Shown: positions 1 through 5,144, numbered from the stretch's first letter. The stretch: 5,144 nucleotides of DNA from an uncultured Coprococcus sp. (GCA_900767685.1 CAAGAB010000061.1:1-5144); one strand, 5' to 3'. Notes: generated from the sequence alone by a model not told the origin. Numbers and translations are program-made.

Positions 1-18
1 ACATGTTCAATCACGTTC

Positions 19-121
19 TACATCTGTCACTTCATCAGTTTCTATATGCATGCGGCTCTGCACGCGATAAGAGCGTTTGTGTGCGACGCCTTAGCATAGA
101 AACTGCCGAAGTTCGGATGTA
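19..121. other. Imperfect inverted repeat, possible structured RNA or MITE-like hairpin
   Basis: Three colinear pairing blocks close on each other: TACATC (19-24) with GATGTA (116-121), ACTTC (29-33) with GAAGT (108-112), and a perfect 10-bp arm CAGTTTCTAT (36-45) with ATAGAAACTG (96-105). Small internal loops separate them (25-28 against 113-115, 34-35 against 106-107). Further in, GC 48-49 pairs with GC 94-95 after a 2-nt bulge, GCG 52-54 with CGC 87-89, and GCAC 60-63 with GTGC 81-84. An alternative hairpin, GCTCT (55-59) with AGAGC (70-74), would put GCAC in its loop and allow a pseudoknot with 81-84. The segment is richer in G+C than its surroundings. It matches no riboswitch or ncRNA consensus I recognise. 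It could be an RNA on either strand, a leader for a minus-strand gene beyond the left edge, or a short hairpin-type mobile element. The pairing is seen; the role is inference. Confidence 0.5.
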
Positions 122-136
122 TTCACTACCGATTGC

Positions 137-164
137 CCATGTACCTGCATGGACTTATATTTTT
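137..164 (+). terminator. Weak hairpin plus T-rich tract, possible terminator
   Basis: CCATG (137-141) and CATGG (148-152) form a 5-bp stem around a 6-nt loop. A T-rich stretch, ACTTATATTTTT, follows on the plus strand. It could end a plus-strand transcript carrying the 19-121 element or coming from beyond the left edge, ahead of the convergent murI. The stem is short and two bases separate it from an interrupted T run, so this is only a weak candidate. Confidence 0.22.
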
Positions 165-225
165 AGGTAAGTATGCCTGTAACTTGTTATGCATTTTGTG
201 TGATTATGGCATAGATATATATTTT

Positions 226-993
226 TTACGCTTCAAACAATTGGTGACAAAGTTTTATGGTTTCCGGATTTGTGCTGCTGCTGTAGAATTCCACGGTACC
301 CTTCTCTATGGAAGGTGTGAGCAGCTCTGCAATGCGCAGTCTCCGCTGAAGCTCAAGGGCGGTGCCGTGCGCTCCGTTGAAGATCTTGACGTCAGGTCCT
401 GCAATACGTTTTATTACTTCTTCCACGAATGGATAATGCGTACAGCCAAGGACTATGGCGTCTATTTTTTTATCAAGGAATGGAGCCAGAAGATTTCTTA
501 GAAATTCTGTGATCTCCTCACCATCGAATATTCCTCTCTCAACATAATCTGCAAGCCCCGGACATGGAACCGGATAAATATCGGACTCTTTTGAATAATG
601 TTTCATGAGTTCATGAAATTTAGGTAGAGCCAATGTGGCAGGGGTTGCCATGACGGCAACTTTGTCGTGTTCTTTCCATAGAACAGCAGGCTTTAGAGCA
701 GGTTCAATGCCTATTATAGGTGTTGCCGGGTACTGCTGTCTCAGTGTGGATGCGGCAACGCTGGTAGCTGTATTACAGGCAATTACGATTGCCTTCACAT
801 CCTTTGCCAGAAGAAAATTGGTGCAGTGTACTGATCTGTCAAGAATCTCATCAGTGGATTTGGTGCCGTAAGGTGCATATGCCGAATCACCAAAATATAT
901 ATAGTTTTCGTTGGGCATTAGTTCAACAATATCGCGCAGAACGCTTATACCGCCAAGCCCAGAATCAAATATACCAATTGATCGTGTATCCAT
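226..993 (-). CDS. murI: Glutamate racemase
   Basis: Cofactor-independent racemase that interconverts L- and D-glutamate in the cytoplasm, supplying D-Glu for the MurD step of peptidoglycan synthesis. The 255-residue product has the usual family length. It opens with IGIFDSGLGG (residues 6-15, with the conserved Asp10) and carries FGDSAYAPYG (34-43). The first catalytic cysteine is Cys73 in ACNTATS, and the second is Cys184 with His186 in GCTHYPF (183-189). All family active-site residues are present. I chose the ATG at 993 because AGGGAG lies 7 bases upstream and a promoter with a perfect -10 box starts transcription near 1022. The longer reading from a GTG at 1023 would begin at the predicted transcript start and has no ribosome binding site. 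The gene is alone on its strand and divergent from the HD-domain gene. No clear terminator follows its stop. Confidence 0.97.
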   Translation of the reverse strand: MDTRSIGIFDSGLGGISVLRDIVELMPNENYIYFGDSAYAPYGTKSTDEILDRSVHCTNFLLAKDVKAIVIACNTATSVAASTLRQQYPATPIIGIEPALKPAVLWKEHDKVAVMATPATLALPKFHELMKHYSKESDIYPVPCPGLADYVERGIFDGEEITEFLRNLLAPFLDKKIDAIVLGCTHYPFVEEVIKRIAGPDVKIFNGAHGTALELQRRLRIAELLTPSIEKGTVEFYSSSTNPETIKLCHQLFEA

Positions 994-1028
994 AACATAT
1001 CTCCCTTTATCTCTCAAAGTCACAAAAG

Positions 1029-1057
1029 ATTATACTCCCTGTGATGACAAAAAACAA
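1029..1057 (-). promoter_or_regulatory. Predicted sigma-A promoter of murI
   Basis: Read on the minus strand, a perfect TATAAT (1034-1029) lies 17 bases downstream of TTGTTT (1057-1052). The -10 box is ideal and the -35 box matches TTGACA at three of six positions. The predicted transcription start is near 1022, about 30 bases ahead of the ATG at 993. This gives a normal short leader and supports that start. Confidence 0.65.
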
Positions 1058-1120
1058 CTTATAAGAGCTGTACATTTACCTCGGGCTGGCTGGGGCAGAG
1101 ATTAAATATTTATAAATAAG

Positions 1121-1150
1121 TGGACTGCTGACAGAGAGTAGTGTTAAAAT
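1121..1150 (+). promoter_or_regulatory. Candidate promoter of the HD-domain gene
   Basis: TGGACT (1121-1126, four of six matches to TTGACA) and TAAAAT (1145-1150, five of six to TATAAT) are separated by 18 bases. Transcription would start near 1157. That leaves only about 6 bases before the GTG at 1163 but about 48 before the ATG at 1205. The site is of moderate quality in an AT-rich stretch where chance matches are common. Confidence 0.35.
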
Positions 1151-1204
1151 GATATAGATTGTGTGAATATTGATATATCAGAGTATAGAAAAGAGATGAG
1201 CGAT

Positions 1205-1708
1205 ATGGCAAGGAAACTGGTTTCTATAGTAAAAGAGAAAATGATAGAATACTATGCCGGAGATTCCAGGAGAGTGCACCACTTTCTGAAGGTACACTCA
1301 TTTGCTAAACTGATAGCAGAGACAGAGAATATGGAACCGGGAGAACAGGTGGTGCTGGAGATTGCGGCACTCACCCACGATATAGGCATAAAGAATGCCG
1401 AACTGAAATATGGATATAATAACGGCAGACTGCAAGAGCAGGAAGGACCACCGGAGGCAAGACGTCTGTTGAGAGAAGCAGGAGCTGATGAGCGGGCAGT
1501 TGAGAGAGCCTGTTATCTGGTAGCACACCATCACACATACAGGAATATAGATGGCCTTGATTATCAGATACTTGTGGAGGCGGATTTTCTTGTGAATCTG
1601 TATGAGGATAAGGCGGATATGGACACGATAACTAAGGCATACGACAATATATTTGTGACAGAATCTGGAAAGAGGCTTTGCAGACAGCTGTTTGCTCTGA
1701 AATATTGA
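1205..1708 (+). CDS. HD-domain protein (predicted metal-dependent phosphohydrolase)
   Basis: A single HD domain fills this 167-residue protein. Counting from the ATG at 1205, the metal-binding signature is His26 (in RRVHHFLKV), His58-Asp59 (in ALTHDIGIK), the histidines 108-110 (in VAHHHTY) and Asp127 (in VEADFLVNL). This is the H...HD...H...D order expected of an active phosphohydrolase. The GPPEARRLL stretch (81-89) also resembles small cytoplasmic HD hydrolases of Clostridia. The substrate cannot be read from the sequence; nucleotides or other phosphate esters are the general family expectation. The start is uncertain. The frame is open from a GTG at 1163 with no ribosome binding site, an ATG at 1196 is crowded by AAAAG, and the ATG at 1205 has AAGAGA 8 bases upstream and is preferred. 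The domain itself is unaffected by the choice. The stop codon overlaps the -35 box of the next gene's promoter. Confidence 0.85.
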   Translation: MARKLVSIVKEKMIEYYAGDSRRVHHFLKVHSFAKLIAETENMEPGEQVVLEIAALTHDIGIKNAELKYGYNNGRLQEQEGPPEARRLLREAGADERAVERACYLVAHHHTYRNIDGLDYQILVEADFLVNLYEDKADMDTITKAYDNIFVTESGKRLCRQLFALKY

Positions 1709-1732
1709 AAAAATATTCAGGTATGTTATACT
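1705..1732 (+). promoter_or_regulatory. Extended -10 promoter of the zinc-ribbon membrane protein gene
   Basis: TTGAAA (1705-1710) and TATACT (1727-1732) are 16 bases apart. A TG at 1724-1725 sits one base before the -10 box, making an extended -10 element. The -35 box overlaps the TGA stop of the HD-domain gene. The predicted start near 1739 precedes the next ATG by about 50 bases, so that gene can be expressed on its own. A 5-bp hairpin, CAAAG (1736-1740) with CTTTG (1745-1749), would sit at the very 5' end of the message. Confidence 0.6.
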
Positions 1733-1787
1733 TAACAAAGTTGGCTTTGGTGCCGGCTGAAAGAAAAAGAAGAGGAAAGATACAGAA

Positions 1788-2621
1788 ATGAAACTATATA
1801 TATCAAAATTACTGTCTACAATTCTGCCTGTAGTCGGAGTACTGTGTATATTCGGATTTGCATTCGCCGGAAATATAGCGCTTGGATGGGTGTTGTTTGT
1901 TGTGCTTGCGTTGATATCGGGTCTGATAAATACGATATTTTTCAGATGCCCACACTGTGGGAAGGCAATACCTGCTAACAGTACAGTAAATCAAAAGTAT
2001 TGTCCGCTATGCGGGGAGGATCTTGGCATTAGACCGTCGAGGATAAGCTACTACGGACATTGCAGAAAGAACAAAAAAGGAATCATGAGGGGGATCTCCA
2101 CAGTTGGACCGATGGTGTTCATTGTGAGCTTATTCATACTGTTCCTTATAGTTGTAGCAGTGTTTGGCGTTGACAGTCTGTCAAAGGGAATGGGAAGGAT
2201 AGCAGTAATACTTGCATTTGTCGTGAGTGTTGTGCTTGCAATATTCTGTAGGATAGTTGTATCATCAGCGGCAAAGCTTGATAAGGATGCGATATACTAC
2301 AGCAAAGTGCCATTTATATGGAAGAAATACGATATAGATGATATAGTGGCATGTGAGAAAATCGTAAAACCATTTTATCATGTCAACAGGGGATATGTAT
2401 TTGCCACATCAAAGGGTCTTGTTGCAATACCAATGGCATCATATGCGGGTGGTCAGGAATTCTTCAAGGAGTTCACAGACAGAATAGGACAGAGTATGCC
2501 GGATGTCAGACCTGATCTGGTGCTTTCCAAGCGTTCAGAGCAGGCAAAGTCGGACGAGGCGACATATGAGCATATGGTTGCGGAGTATAAAGATCATTTC
2601 GGTGAAGGTGACAAGAAGTAA
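1788..2621 (+). CDS. Membrane protein with zinc ribbon and PH-like C-terminal domain, function unknown
   Basis: This 277-residue protein is not one I can name. Two hydrophobic segments (about 10-27 and 30-52) are followed at once by a CxxC...CxxC zinc ribbon, with Cys54/Cys57 in RCPHCGK and Cys72/Cys75 in YCPLCGE. A basic stretch (82-101) leads to a second membrane pair (about 105-127 and 137-160). The C-terminal part (about 165-245) has the alternating pattern of a bacterial PH-like domain: IYYSKVPFIWKKYDIDDI, then FATSKGLVAIP, ending in an amphipathic EFFKEFTDRIG helix. A charged tail of about 30 residues finishes the protein. Both ribbon and PH-like parts probably face the cytoplasm, since each follows an even number of spans. 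AGAGGAAA lies 9 bases before the ATG, and the gene has its own promoter. A sensing, scaffolding or envelope role is possible but not shown. The PH-like assignment is inferred from pattern alone. Confidence 0.8.
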   Translation: MKLYISKLLSTILPVVGVLCIFGFAFAGNIALGWVLFVVLALISGLINTIFFRCPHCGKAIPANSTVNQKYCPLCGEDLGIRPSRISYYGHCRKNKKGIMRGISTVGPMVFIVSLFILFLIVVAVFGVDSLSKGMGRIAVILAFVVSVVLAIFCRIVVSSAAKLDKDAIYYSKVPFIWKKYDIDDIVACEKIVKPFYHVNRGYVFATSKGLVAIPMASYAGGQEFFKEFTDRIGQSMPDVRPDLVLSKRSEQAKSDEATYEHMVAEYKDHFGEGDKK

Positions 2622-2699
2622 GAAGGCATACATAGAATAAAAAATTAAGCAATAAAATAATCAAGAACAATTAAAATTTAAATATGAAAGGAAAAATAC

Positions 2700-3563
2700 A
2701 TGGACGCAAAAGATATAGGAAAAAAGGTTGAGAATCCGGTATTACTGGAAGCAATGAAAAGACTCAGAGAGAATGAGAGCAGTGAGACACTAAGAGCTTT
2801 CTTTGGAGCAGTAGTACATGCAGTGTTTGTAGTGCCTGCAACATTTGATAAAGATCCAGTTGTCACAGCCGATGGAAATCAAACCCTTGAGCAGGGTGTT
2901 AAGATTAATTTTGCACTGCTTACAAACGGCAATGGGGAGAAGGTTCTTCCTTGTTTCACGGATGAGGATACATTTGCTGCATCACAGTTCAATGAGGGAT
3001 TCAAGAGAATCATATTTGCTTACAAGCAAGTTGAGGATCTCGTGCTCAACTCCAAGGGTGGAATCGGAGGAATCGCAATGAATCCATTTACAGAGAATTG
3101 TTTTGTGTCAGGGGATTTTATAAGGCAGTACAGGGAGCACAAGGAGACAGGTATTGTCGAGAATAAGATCAAGCCAGGAACAAAGGTAAAACTTAGAAAG
3201 CCAAAGTATCAGCCGATAAATATGCTTGAGGAAGCAGCAAAGTATCTTGAGGAAAAGGGAAATGTCAACAGAGCATATATCCAGATGATGGAGGAGGCCG
3301 GTAAGGAGGATAAGTATCTCATAACACTCGATATGGCTGAGGGCGAAGATGAGAAACCGGTAATAGCAGGACTTATACCTCTGTTAAAGCCGCATTCATT
3401 TGGTATAGAGATAGCATTTGTCACAGCAAATGGATCTCTTGGAAGTCAGACTATACACATGACAGATCCATTCTATACAAGAGAAGGCTATGTAGCTCCA
3501 GAAAAGACAGCAGAGAATGTGTCAGAAGATACAGATCAAGAGAATGCTGATTCAGAGGAATAG
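2700..3563 (+). CDS. SseB-family protein
   Basis: A soluble 287-residue protein with the two-part layout of the SseB family. The N-terminal domain (about 12-145) has FVVPATFD near 43-50, the KINFALLTNGNGEKVLPCFTD stretch (68-88) and GIAMNPFTENCFVSGDF (124-140), the equivalent of the family's 'INP-x-x-EN' segment. A short basic linker (about 158-170) leads to the SseB C-terminal domain (about 173-262), including NMLEEAAKYLEEKGNVNRAY and LIPLLKPHSFGIEIAFV. The last 20 residues are strongly acidic and probably disordered. The family name comes from an enhanced serine sensitivity phenotype in Escherichia coli; its biochemical role is not established. AAAGGA stands 7 bases before the ATG. A 78-base AT-rich gap separates it from the gene before, and neither a clear promoter nor a terminator is visible there. 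The family call is confident, the cellular role is unknown. Confidence 0.82.
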   Translation: MDAKDIGKKVENPVLLEAMKRLRENESSETLRAFFGAVVHAVFVVPATFDKDPVVTADGNQTLEQGVKINFALLTNGNGEKVLPCFTDEDTFAASQFNEGFKRIIFAYKQVEDLVLNSKGGIGGIAMNPFTENCFVSGDFIRQYREHKETGIVENKIKPGTKVKLRKPKYQPINMLEEAAKYLEEKGNVNRAYIQMMEEAGKEDKYLITLDMAEGEDEKPVIAGLIPLLKPHSFGIEIAFVTANGSLGSQTIHMTDPFYTREGYVAPEKTAENVSEDTDQENADSEE

Positions 3564-3587
3564 ACAGCAGCAGACCTTAAAATGATA

Positions 3588-3625
3588 TTGCATATATGTG
3601 CGTATACATGATAGTATGTGCATAT
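3588..3625 (+). promoter_or_regulatory. Paired TATGTGC(G/A)TAT repeats upstream of the COG2426 gene
   Basis: TATGTGCGTAT (3595-3605) recurs as TATGTGCATAT (3615-3625), 20 bases apart, which is two helical turns, with one mismatch in 11. The same stretch can fold: TGCATATA (3589-3596) pairs with TATGTGCA (3615-3622) with one G-T pair. A poor promoter match, TTGCAT (3588-3593) with GATAGT (3610-3615), overlaps it. It lies between the SseB gene and the next ATG and could be an operator, but low-complexity alternating sequence may produce this by chance. Confidence 0.25.
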
Positions 3626-3651
3626 TAAAAAAATAAGACAAGGGGTTTATT

Positions 3652-4128
3652 ATGCTGAAAAAATACCTGACTATATTTTTTATTTCCATGGTTCCTATAC
3701 TCGAGCTTCGTGGAGCCATACCTTATTCGGTAGGATTTGGACTTCCAAGTATACCATCGTTCATAGTGTGCGTTATAGGCAATATGATACCGGTACCATT
3801 TATATATTGGTTTGCCAGAAGAGTGCTTGAGTGGGGAAAAGACAAGAGGTTTATAGGAAAATTTTTTACATGGTGCCTGGTCAAAGGCGAGCGAGGCGGA
3901 CAGAAACTTATGGAAAAGTCTGGCGTGGGCGTGTATATTGCGCTGCTCTTGTTTGTGGGGATCCCACTTCCTGGAACAGGAGCGTGGACTGGAACCCTTG
4001 CGGCAAGTTTTCTTGAACTTGACTGGAAGAAGAGCGTTATCATGGTGATGCTCGGGGTTATCATGGCAGGGGTCATAATGTACCTCGGCAGCTTAGGCAT
4101 ATTTGGTGCGATAGGACTCATGAAATAA
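3652..4128 (+). CDS. COG2426 / small multidrug export family membrane protein
   Basis: A 158-residue polytopic membrane protein. It carries both hallmarks of the Sm_multidrug_ex family (PF06695, COG2426): ELRGAIP at 18-24 right after the first hydrophobic stretch, and PLPGTGAWTG at 105-114 within the second half. Hydrophobic segments fall near 4-17, 35-56, 92-104, 112-121 and 127-152. A basic, hydrophilic loop (about 57-90) lies between the halves. The two glycine/proline-rich motifs each break a hydrophobic region in equivalent places, suggesting two inverted halves with re-entrant loops as proposed for DedA-type proteins; that is inference. The 'multidrug export' name is inherited and gives no reliable substrate. 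AAGGGG lies 6 bases before the ATG. The next small gene follows after 38 bases with no terminator between, so the two are probably co-transcribed. Confidence 0.88.
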   Translation: MLKKYLTIFFISMVPILELRGAIPYSVGFGLPSIPSFIVCVIGNMIPVPFIYWFARRVLEWGKDKRFIGKFFTWCLVKGERGGQKLMEKSGVGVYIALLLFVGIPLPGTGAWTGTLAASFLELDWKKSVIMVMLGVIMAGVIMYLGSLGIFGAIGLMK

Positions 4129-4166
4129 AAATACGATAGACAGTTTGATCAGAAAGGATGATATGT

Positions 4167-4409
4167 ATGGCTTTGAATCCTGCTATGTTATTCAAGATAA
4201 AGGGCGCCTGGGAAAAATTTGTGAGTAATCATCCAAAGTTCCCGATGTTTCTCAGAGCGGCATCGGCTACAGGGATAAAAGAGGGCTATATAATAGAGGT
4301 AAAGATAACCGACACGGAGGGAAAGACGATATGTACCAACGTTAAGCTCACCGATTCGGATATGGAGCTCATAGATATGATAAAAGATATGAGTACCAAC
4401 GGAAAATAA
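4167..4409 (+). CDS. Small protein of unknown function (80 residues)
   Basis: I cannot assign this protein to a named family, although it resembles short conserved proteins I associate with Clostridia. It begins MALNPAMLFKIKGAWEKF, which should form an amphipathic helix (about 5-21). NHPKFPMFLRAA and GIKEGYIIEVKITD follow, then a probable strand in TICTNVKLT, and an acidic helix (62-75) ends it. There is no signal peptide, membrane span, cysteine pair or obvious catalytic motif, so a small cytoplasmic alpha/beta protein is likely. The ATG at 4167 is chosen because AAAGGA (4153-4158) is 8 bases upstream. An in-frame ATG at 4158 overlaps that same ribosome binding site and would add only MIC. 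The gene sits 38 bases behind the COG2426 gene and is followed by the terminator at 4422-4491, so it probably closes that transcription unit. Confidence 0.78.
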   Translation: MALNPAMLFKIKGAWEKFVSNHPKFPMFLRAASATGIKEGYIIEVKITDTEGKTICTNVKLTDSDMELIDMIKDMSTNGK

Positions 4410-4421
4410 GCAAAATAATAT

Positions 4422-4491
4422 AAAAGACTTCTTGACTTGCATAGTCTGATTGTGTTATTGTAGACTTTGCGATGAAAGAGGTCTTTTTTTT
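4422..4491 (+). terminator. Long-loop intrinsic terminator ending the upstream unit
   Basis: AAAAGACTTCTT (4422-4433) pairs with AAGAGGTCTTTT (4476-4487) as a 12-bp stem with a single G-T pair. Eight T residues (4484-4491) run through and past its 3' arm. The 42-base loop can shorten itself through an inner stem, AGTCT (4443-4447) with AGACT (4462-4466). It lies just after the stop of the small protein gene, where a terminator is expected. The long loop makes it unusual, and it encloses the promoter of the next operon. Confidence 0.6.
4432..4461 (+). promoter_or_regulatory. Predicted promoter of the rpmG-secE-nusG operon
   Basis: TTGACT (4432-4437, five of six matches) and TATTGT (4456-4461, four of six) are 18 bases apart. 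A TG at 4453-4454, one base before the -10 box, gives an extended -10 element. The predicted start is near 4468, leaving a leader of about 55 bases before the rpmG ATG. The -35 box overlaps the 5' arm of the terminator stem, and the rest of the promoter lies in its loop. Transcripts starting here lack the 5' arm and so cannot form that terminator. Confidence 0.62.
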
Positions 4492-4523
4492 GTGCCTTAA
4501 AATAACAATGGAGGTAAGTGGAA

Positions 4524-4673
4524 ATGCGCGTTAAAATAACATTGGCATGTCAGGATTGTAAACAGCGTAATTACAATATGACAAAGGATAAGAAAACGCA
4601 TCCAGACAGAATGGAAACAAAGAAGTACTGTAGATTCTGCAAGGCTCATACAGTACACAAGGAGACAAAATAG
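4524..4673 (+). CDS. rpmG: 50S ribosomal protein L33, zinc-binding type
   Basis: A 49-residue basic protein of the large ribosomal subunit, matching L33 in length and sequence from MRVKITLAC to the C-terminal lysines. It keeps both CxxC pairs, Cys9/Cys12 (CQDC) and Cys36/Cys39 (CRFC), so it is the zinc-binding 'C+' form. That form is typically expressed when zinc is sufficient, while many Firmicutes also carry a cysteine-free paralogue elsewhere. The [18 protein letters not shown] end is characteristic. A strong GGAGGT (4510-4515) sits 8 bases before the ATG. It is the first gene of the rpmG-secE-nusG group, with secE 27 bases downstream and no terminator between. Confidence 0.96.
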   Translation: MRVKITLACQDCKQRNYNMTKDKKTHPDRMETKKYCRFCKAHTVHKETK

Positions 4674-4700
4674 TCTGAACCAGTAAGGAGGAAAAGAGTT

Positions 4701-4913
4701 ATGTCTAAATCTAATAAAGAAGAAAAGTCAAATACTCTCAAGAGAAGCTGGTTTCAGGAATTAAAGGGAGAATTTAACAAGATAACATGGCTTGATAAGA
4801 AATCCCTTGCAAGGCAGTCAGTTGCGGTAGTTTTATCGACAGTTGTTCTCGGCTGTATCATAGCTATTGTGGATTGGCTGATCCAGATTGGTTTGAATTT
4901 CATAGTTGGGTAA
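4701..4913 (+). CDS. secE: Preprotein translocase subunit SecE
   Basis: Short, single-span bacterial SecE of 70 residues, the clamp subunit that stabilises SecY in the SecYEG channel of the cytoplasmic membrane. A charged N-terminus (1-16) leads into the conserved amphipathic helix WFQELKGEFNKITW (17-30), which lies on the membrane surface, followed by the hinge and one membrane span (about 41-67). The hinge normally reads W-P; here it reads W-L (Trp30-Leu31), which is unusual. Everything else, including length and order of segments, fits the Gram-positive family. AAGGAGG (4685-4691) is 9 bases before the ATG. Its position between rpmG and nusG, with nusG 15 bases downstream, is the classical bacterial arrangement and supports the call. 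Confidence 0.95.
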   Translation: MSKSNKEEKSNTLKRSWFQELKGEFNKITWLDKKSLARQSVAVVLSTVVLGCIIAIVDWLIQIGLNFIVG

Positions 4914-4928
4914 AGGATGGTGGAGAAT

Positions 4929-5144
4929 ATGTCAGAGGCAGAGAATGCAAGATGGTATGTTGTTCATACCTACTCAGGATATGAAAACAAAGTAAAGGCT
5001 GATATTGAGAAAACAAAAGAAAACAGAAATTTACAAGACCAGATTTTAGAGGTAGTCGTTCCGGTTGAAGATGCCACAGAGATTAAGAATGGTAAGCCAA
5101 AGTCGATCGAGAGAAAGATACTTCCTGGCTACGTTCTCATCAAA
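4929..5144 (+). CDS. nusG: Transcription termination/antitermination factor NusG (5' part)
   Basis: The first 72 codons of NusG, cut by the right edge of the window. NusG binds the clamp region of RNA polymerase, influences pausing and, in many bacteria, contacts Rho or ribosomal protein S10. The visible part covers much of the NGN domain. ARWYVVHTYSGYENKVK (7-23) is the diagnostic opening strand and helix, and VVVPVEDATEIKNGKPK (42-58) then ERKILPGYVLIK (61-72) match the family core. The C-terminal KOW domain lies outside the window. The ATG at 4929 is preferred because it leaves the usual short lead before the conserved tryptophan. Its ribosome binding site is irregular: AAAGGA is 11 bases away and GGTGGAG lies close to the ATG. 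An in-frame ATG at 4917 is a less likely alternative. It follows secE by 15 bases. Confidence 0.95.
   Translation, partial: MSEAENARWYVVHTYSGYENKVKADIEKTKENRNLQDQILEVVVPVEDATEIKNGKPKSIERKILPGYVLIK

Noticed and set aside
12..46. Minus-strand CTGATGA next to TAGAAAC, resembling hammerhead ribozyme core sequence.
   Set aside because: The required order of CUGAUGA, a stem, GAAA, and a closing stem with a cleavage site is absent, and the CAG part is already paired in the 10-bp arm of the inverted repeat.
3..170. A 55-codon plus-strand open frame beginning with ATG at position 3, also open to the left edge.
   Set aside because: It runs straight through the inverted repeat, uses codons such as CGG and CGA that the real genes here avoid, has no recognisable domain, and no ribosome binding site can be seen before it. 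The other plus frame open to the left edge (to the TAG at 97-99) looks equally unlike protein.
172..213. TATGCC (172-177) and GGCATA (208-213) as a terminator for murI.
   Set aside because: The stem is 6 bp with a 30-base loop, and read in the murI direction no T run follows it. On the plus strand an ATATATATTTTTT tract follows, but the stem is too weak to rely on.
994..1023. An extended murI start at GTG 1023.
   Set aside because: The predicted transcript begins near 1022, a good ribosome binding site serves the ATG at 993, and the added residues are not part of the racemase fold.
1298..1738. A 146-codon minus-strand frame opposite the HD-domain gene.
   Set aside because: It is the shadow of a gene with clear HD catalytic residues and has no recognisable domain or ribosome binding site. 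The same applies to the minus frame at 3723-4121 opposite the COG2426 gene.
1..5144. CRISPR arrays, tRNA or rRNA genes, insertion sequences, phage or toxin-antitoxin genes.
   Set aside because: I looked for regular repeats, T-loop-like GTTCGANTC with an acceptor stem, transposase motifs and paired small genes and found none. In particular no tRNA-Trp lies next to secE as it does in some bacteria.

Overview
The window reads as a chromosomal housekeeping segment from a low-to-mid-GC Firmicute, most probably a gut or rumen Lachnospiraceae (Clostridia). The evidence is heavy use of ATA for isoleucine and AGA for arginine, strong AAGGAGG-type ribosome binding sites, a zinc-binding L33, the rpmG-secE-nusG gene order, and SseB-family and COG2426 membrane proteins of the kind seen in that family. 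The genus is not resolved.

Layout. Positions 1-225 hold no convincing gene. They do contain a ~103-bp imperfect inverted repeat (19-121) with the look of a folded RNA or a small mobile hairpin element. murI (glutamate racemase) lies on the minus strand at 226-993, with its own promoter at 1029-1057. Everything to the right is on the plus strand. In order these are an HD-domain phosphohydrolase (about 1205-1708), a membrane zinc-ribbon protein with a PH-like tail (1788-2621), an SseB-family protein (2700-3563), a COG2426 / small multidrug export family membrane protein (3652-4128) and an 80-residue conserved-looking small protein (4167-4409). A terminator-promoter overlap at 4422-4491 then separates these from the rpmG-secE-nusG operon; nusG is cut by the right edge.

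Function. murI supplies D-glutamate for peptidoglycan. The last three genes belong to the translation, secretion and transcription core: ribosomal protein L33, the SecE translocase subunit and the NusG elongation factor. The genes between are single-gene or two-gene units of poorly known function, and no shared pathway can be read from them.

The most interesting signals are the unexplained structured element at 19-121 and the rpmG promoter lying inside the long loop of the preceding terminator. The uncharacterised zinc-ribbon membrane protein and a leucine in place of the usual proline after the conserved tryptophan of SecE come next. I see no CRISPR array, phage gene, transposase or defence system here.
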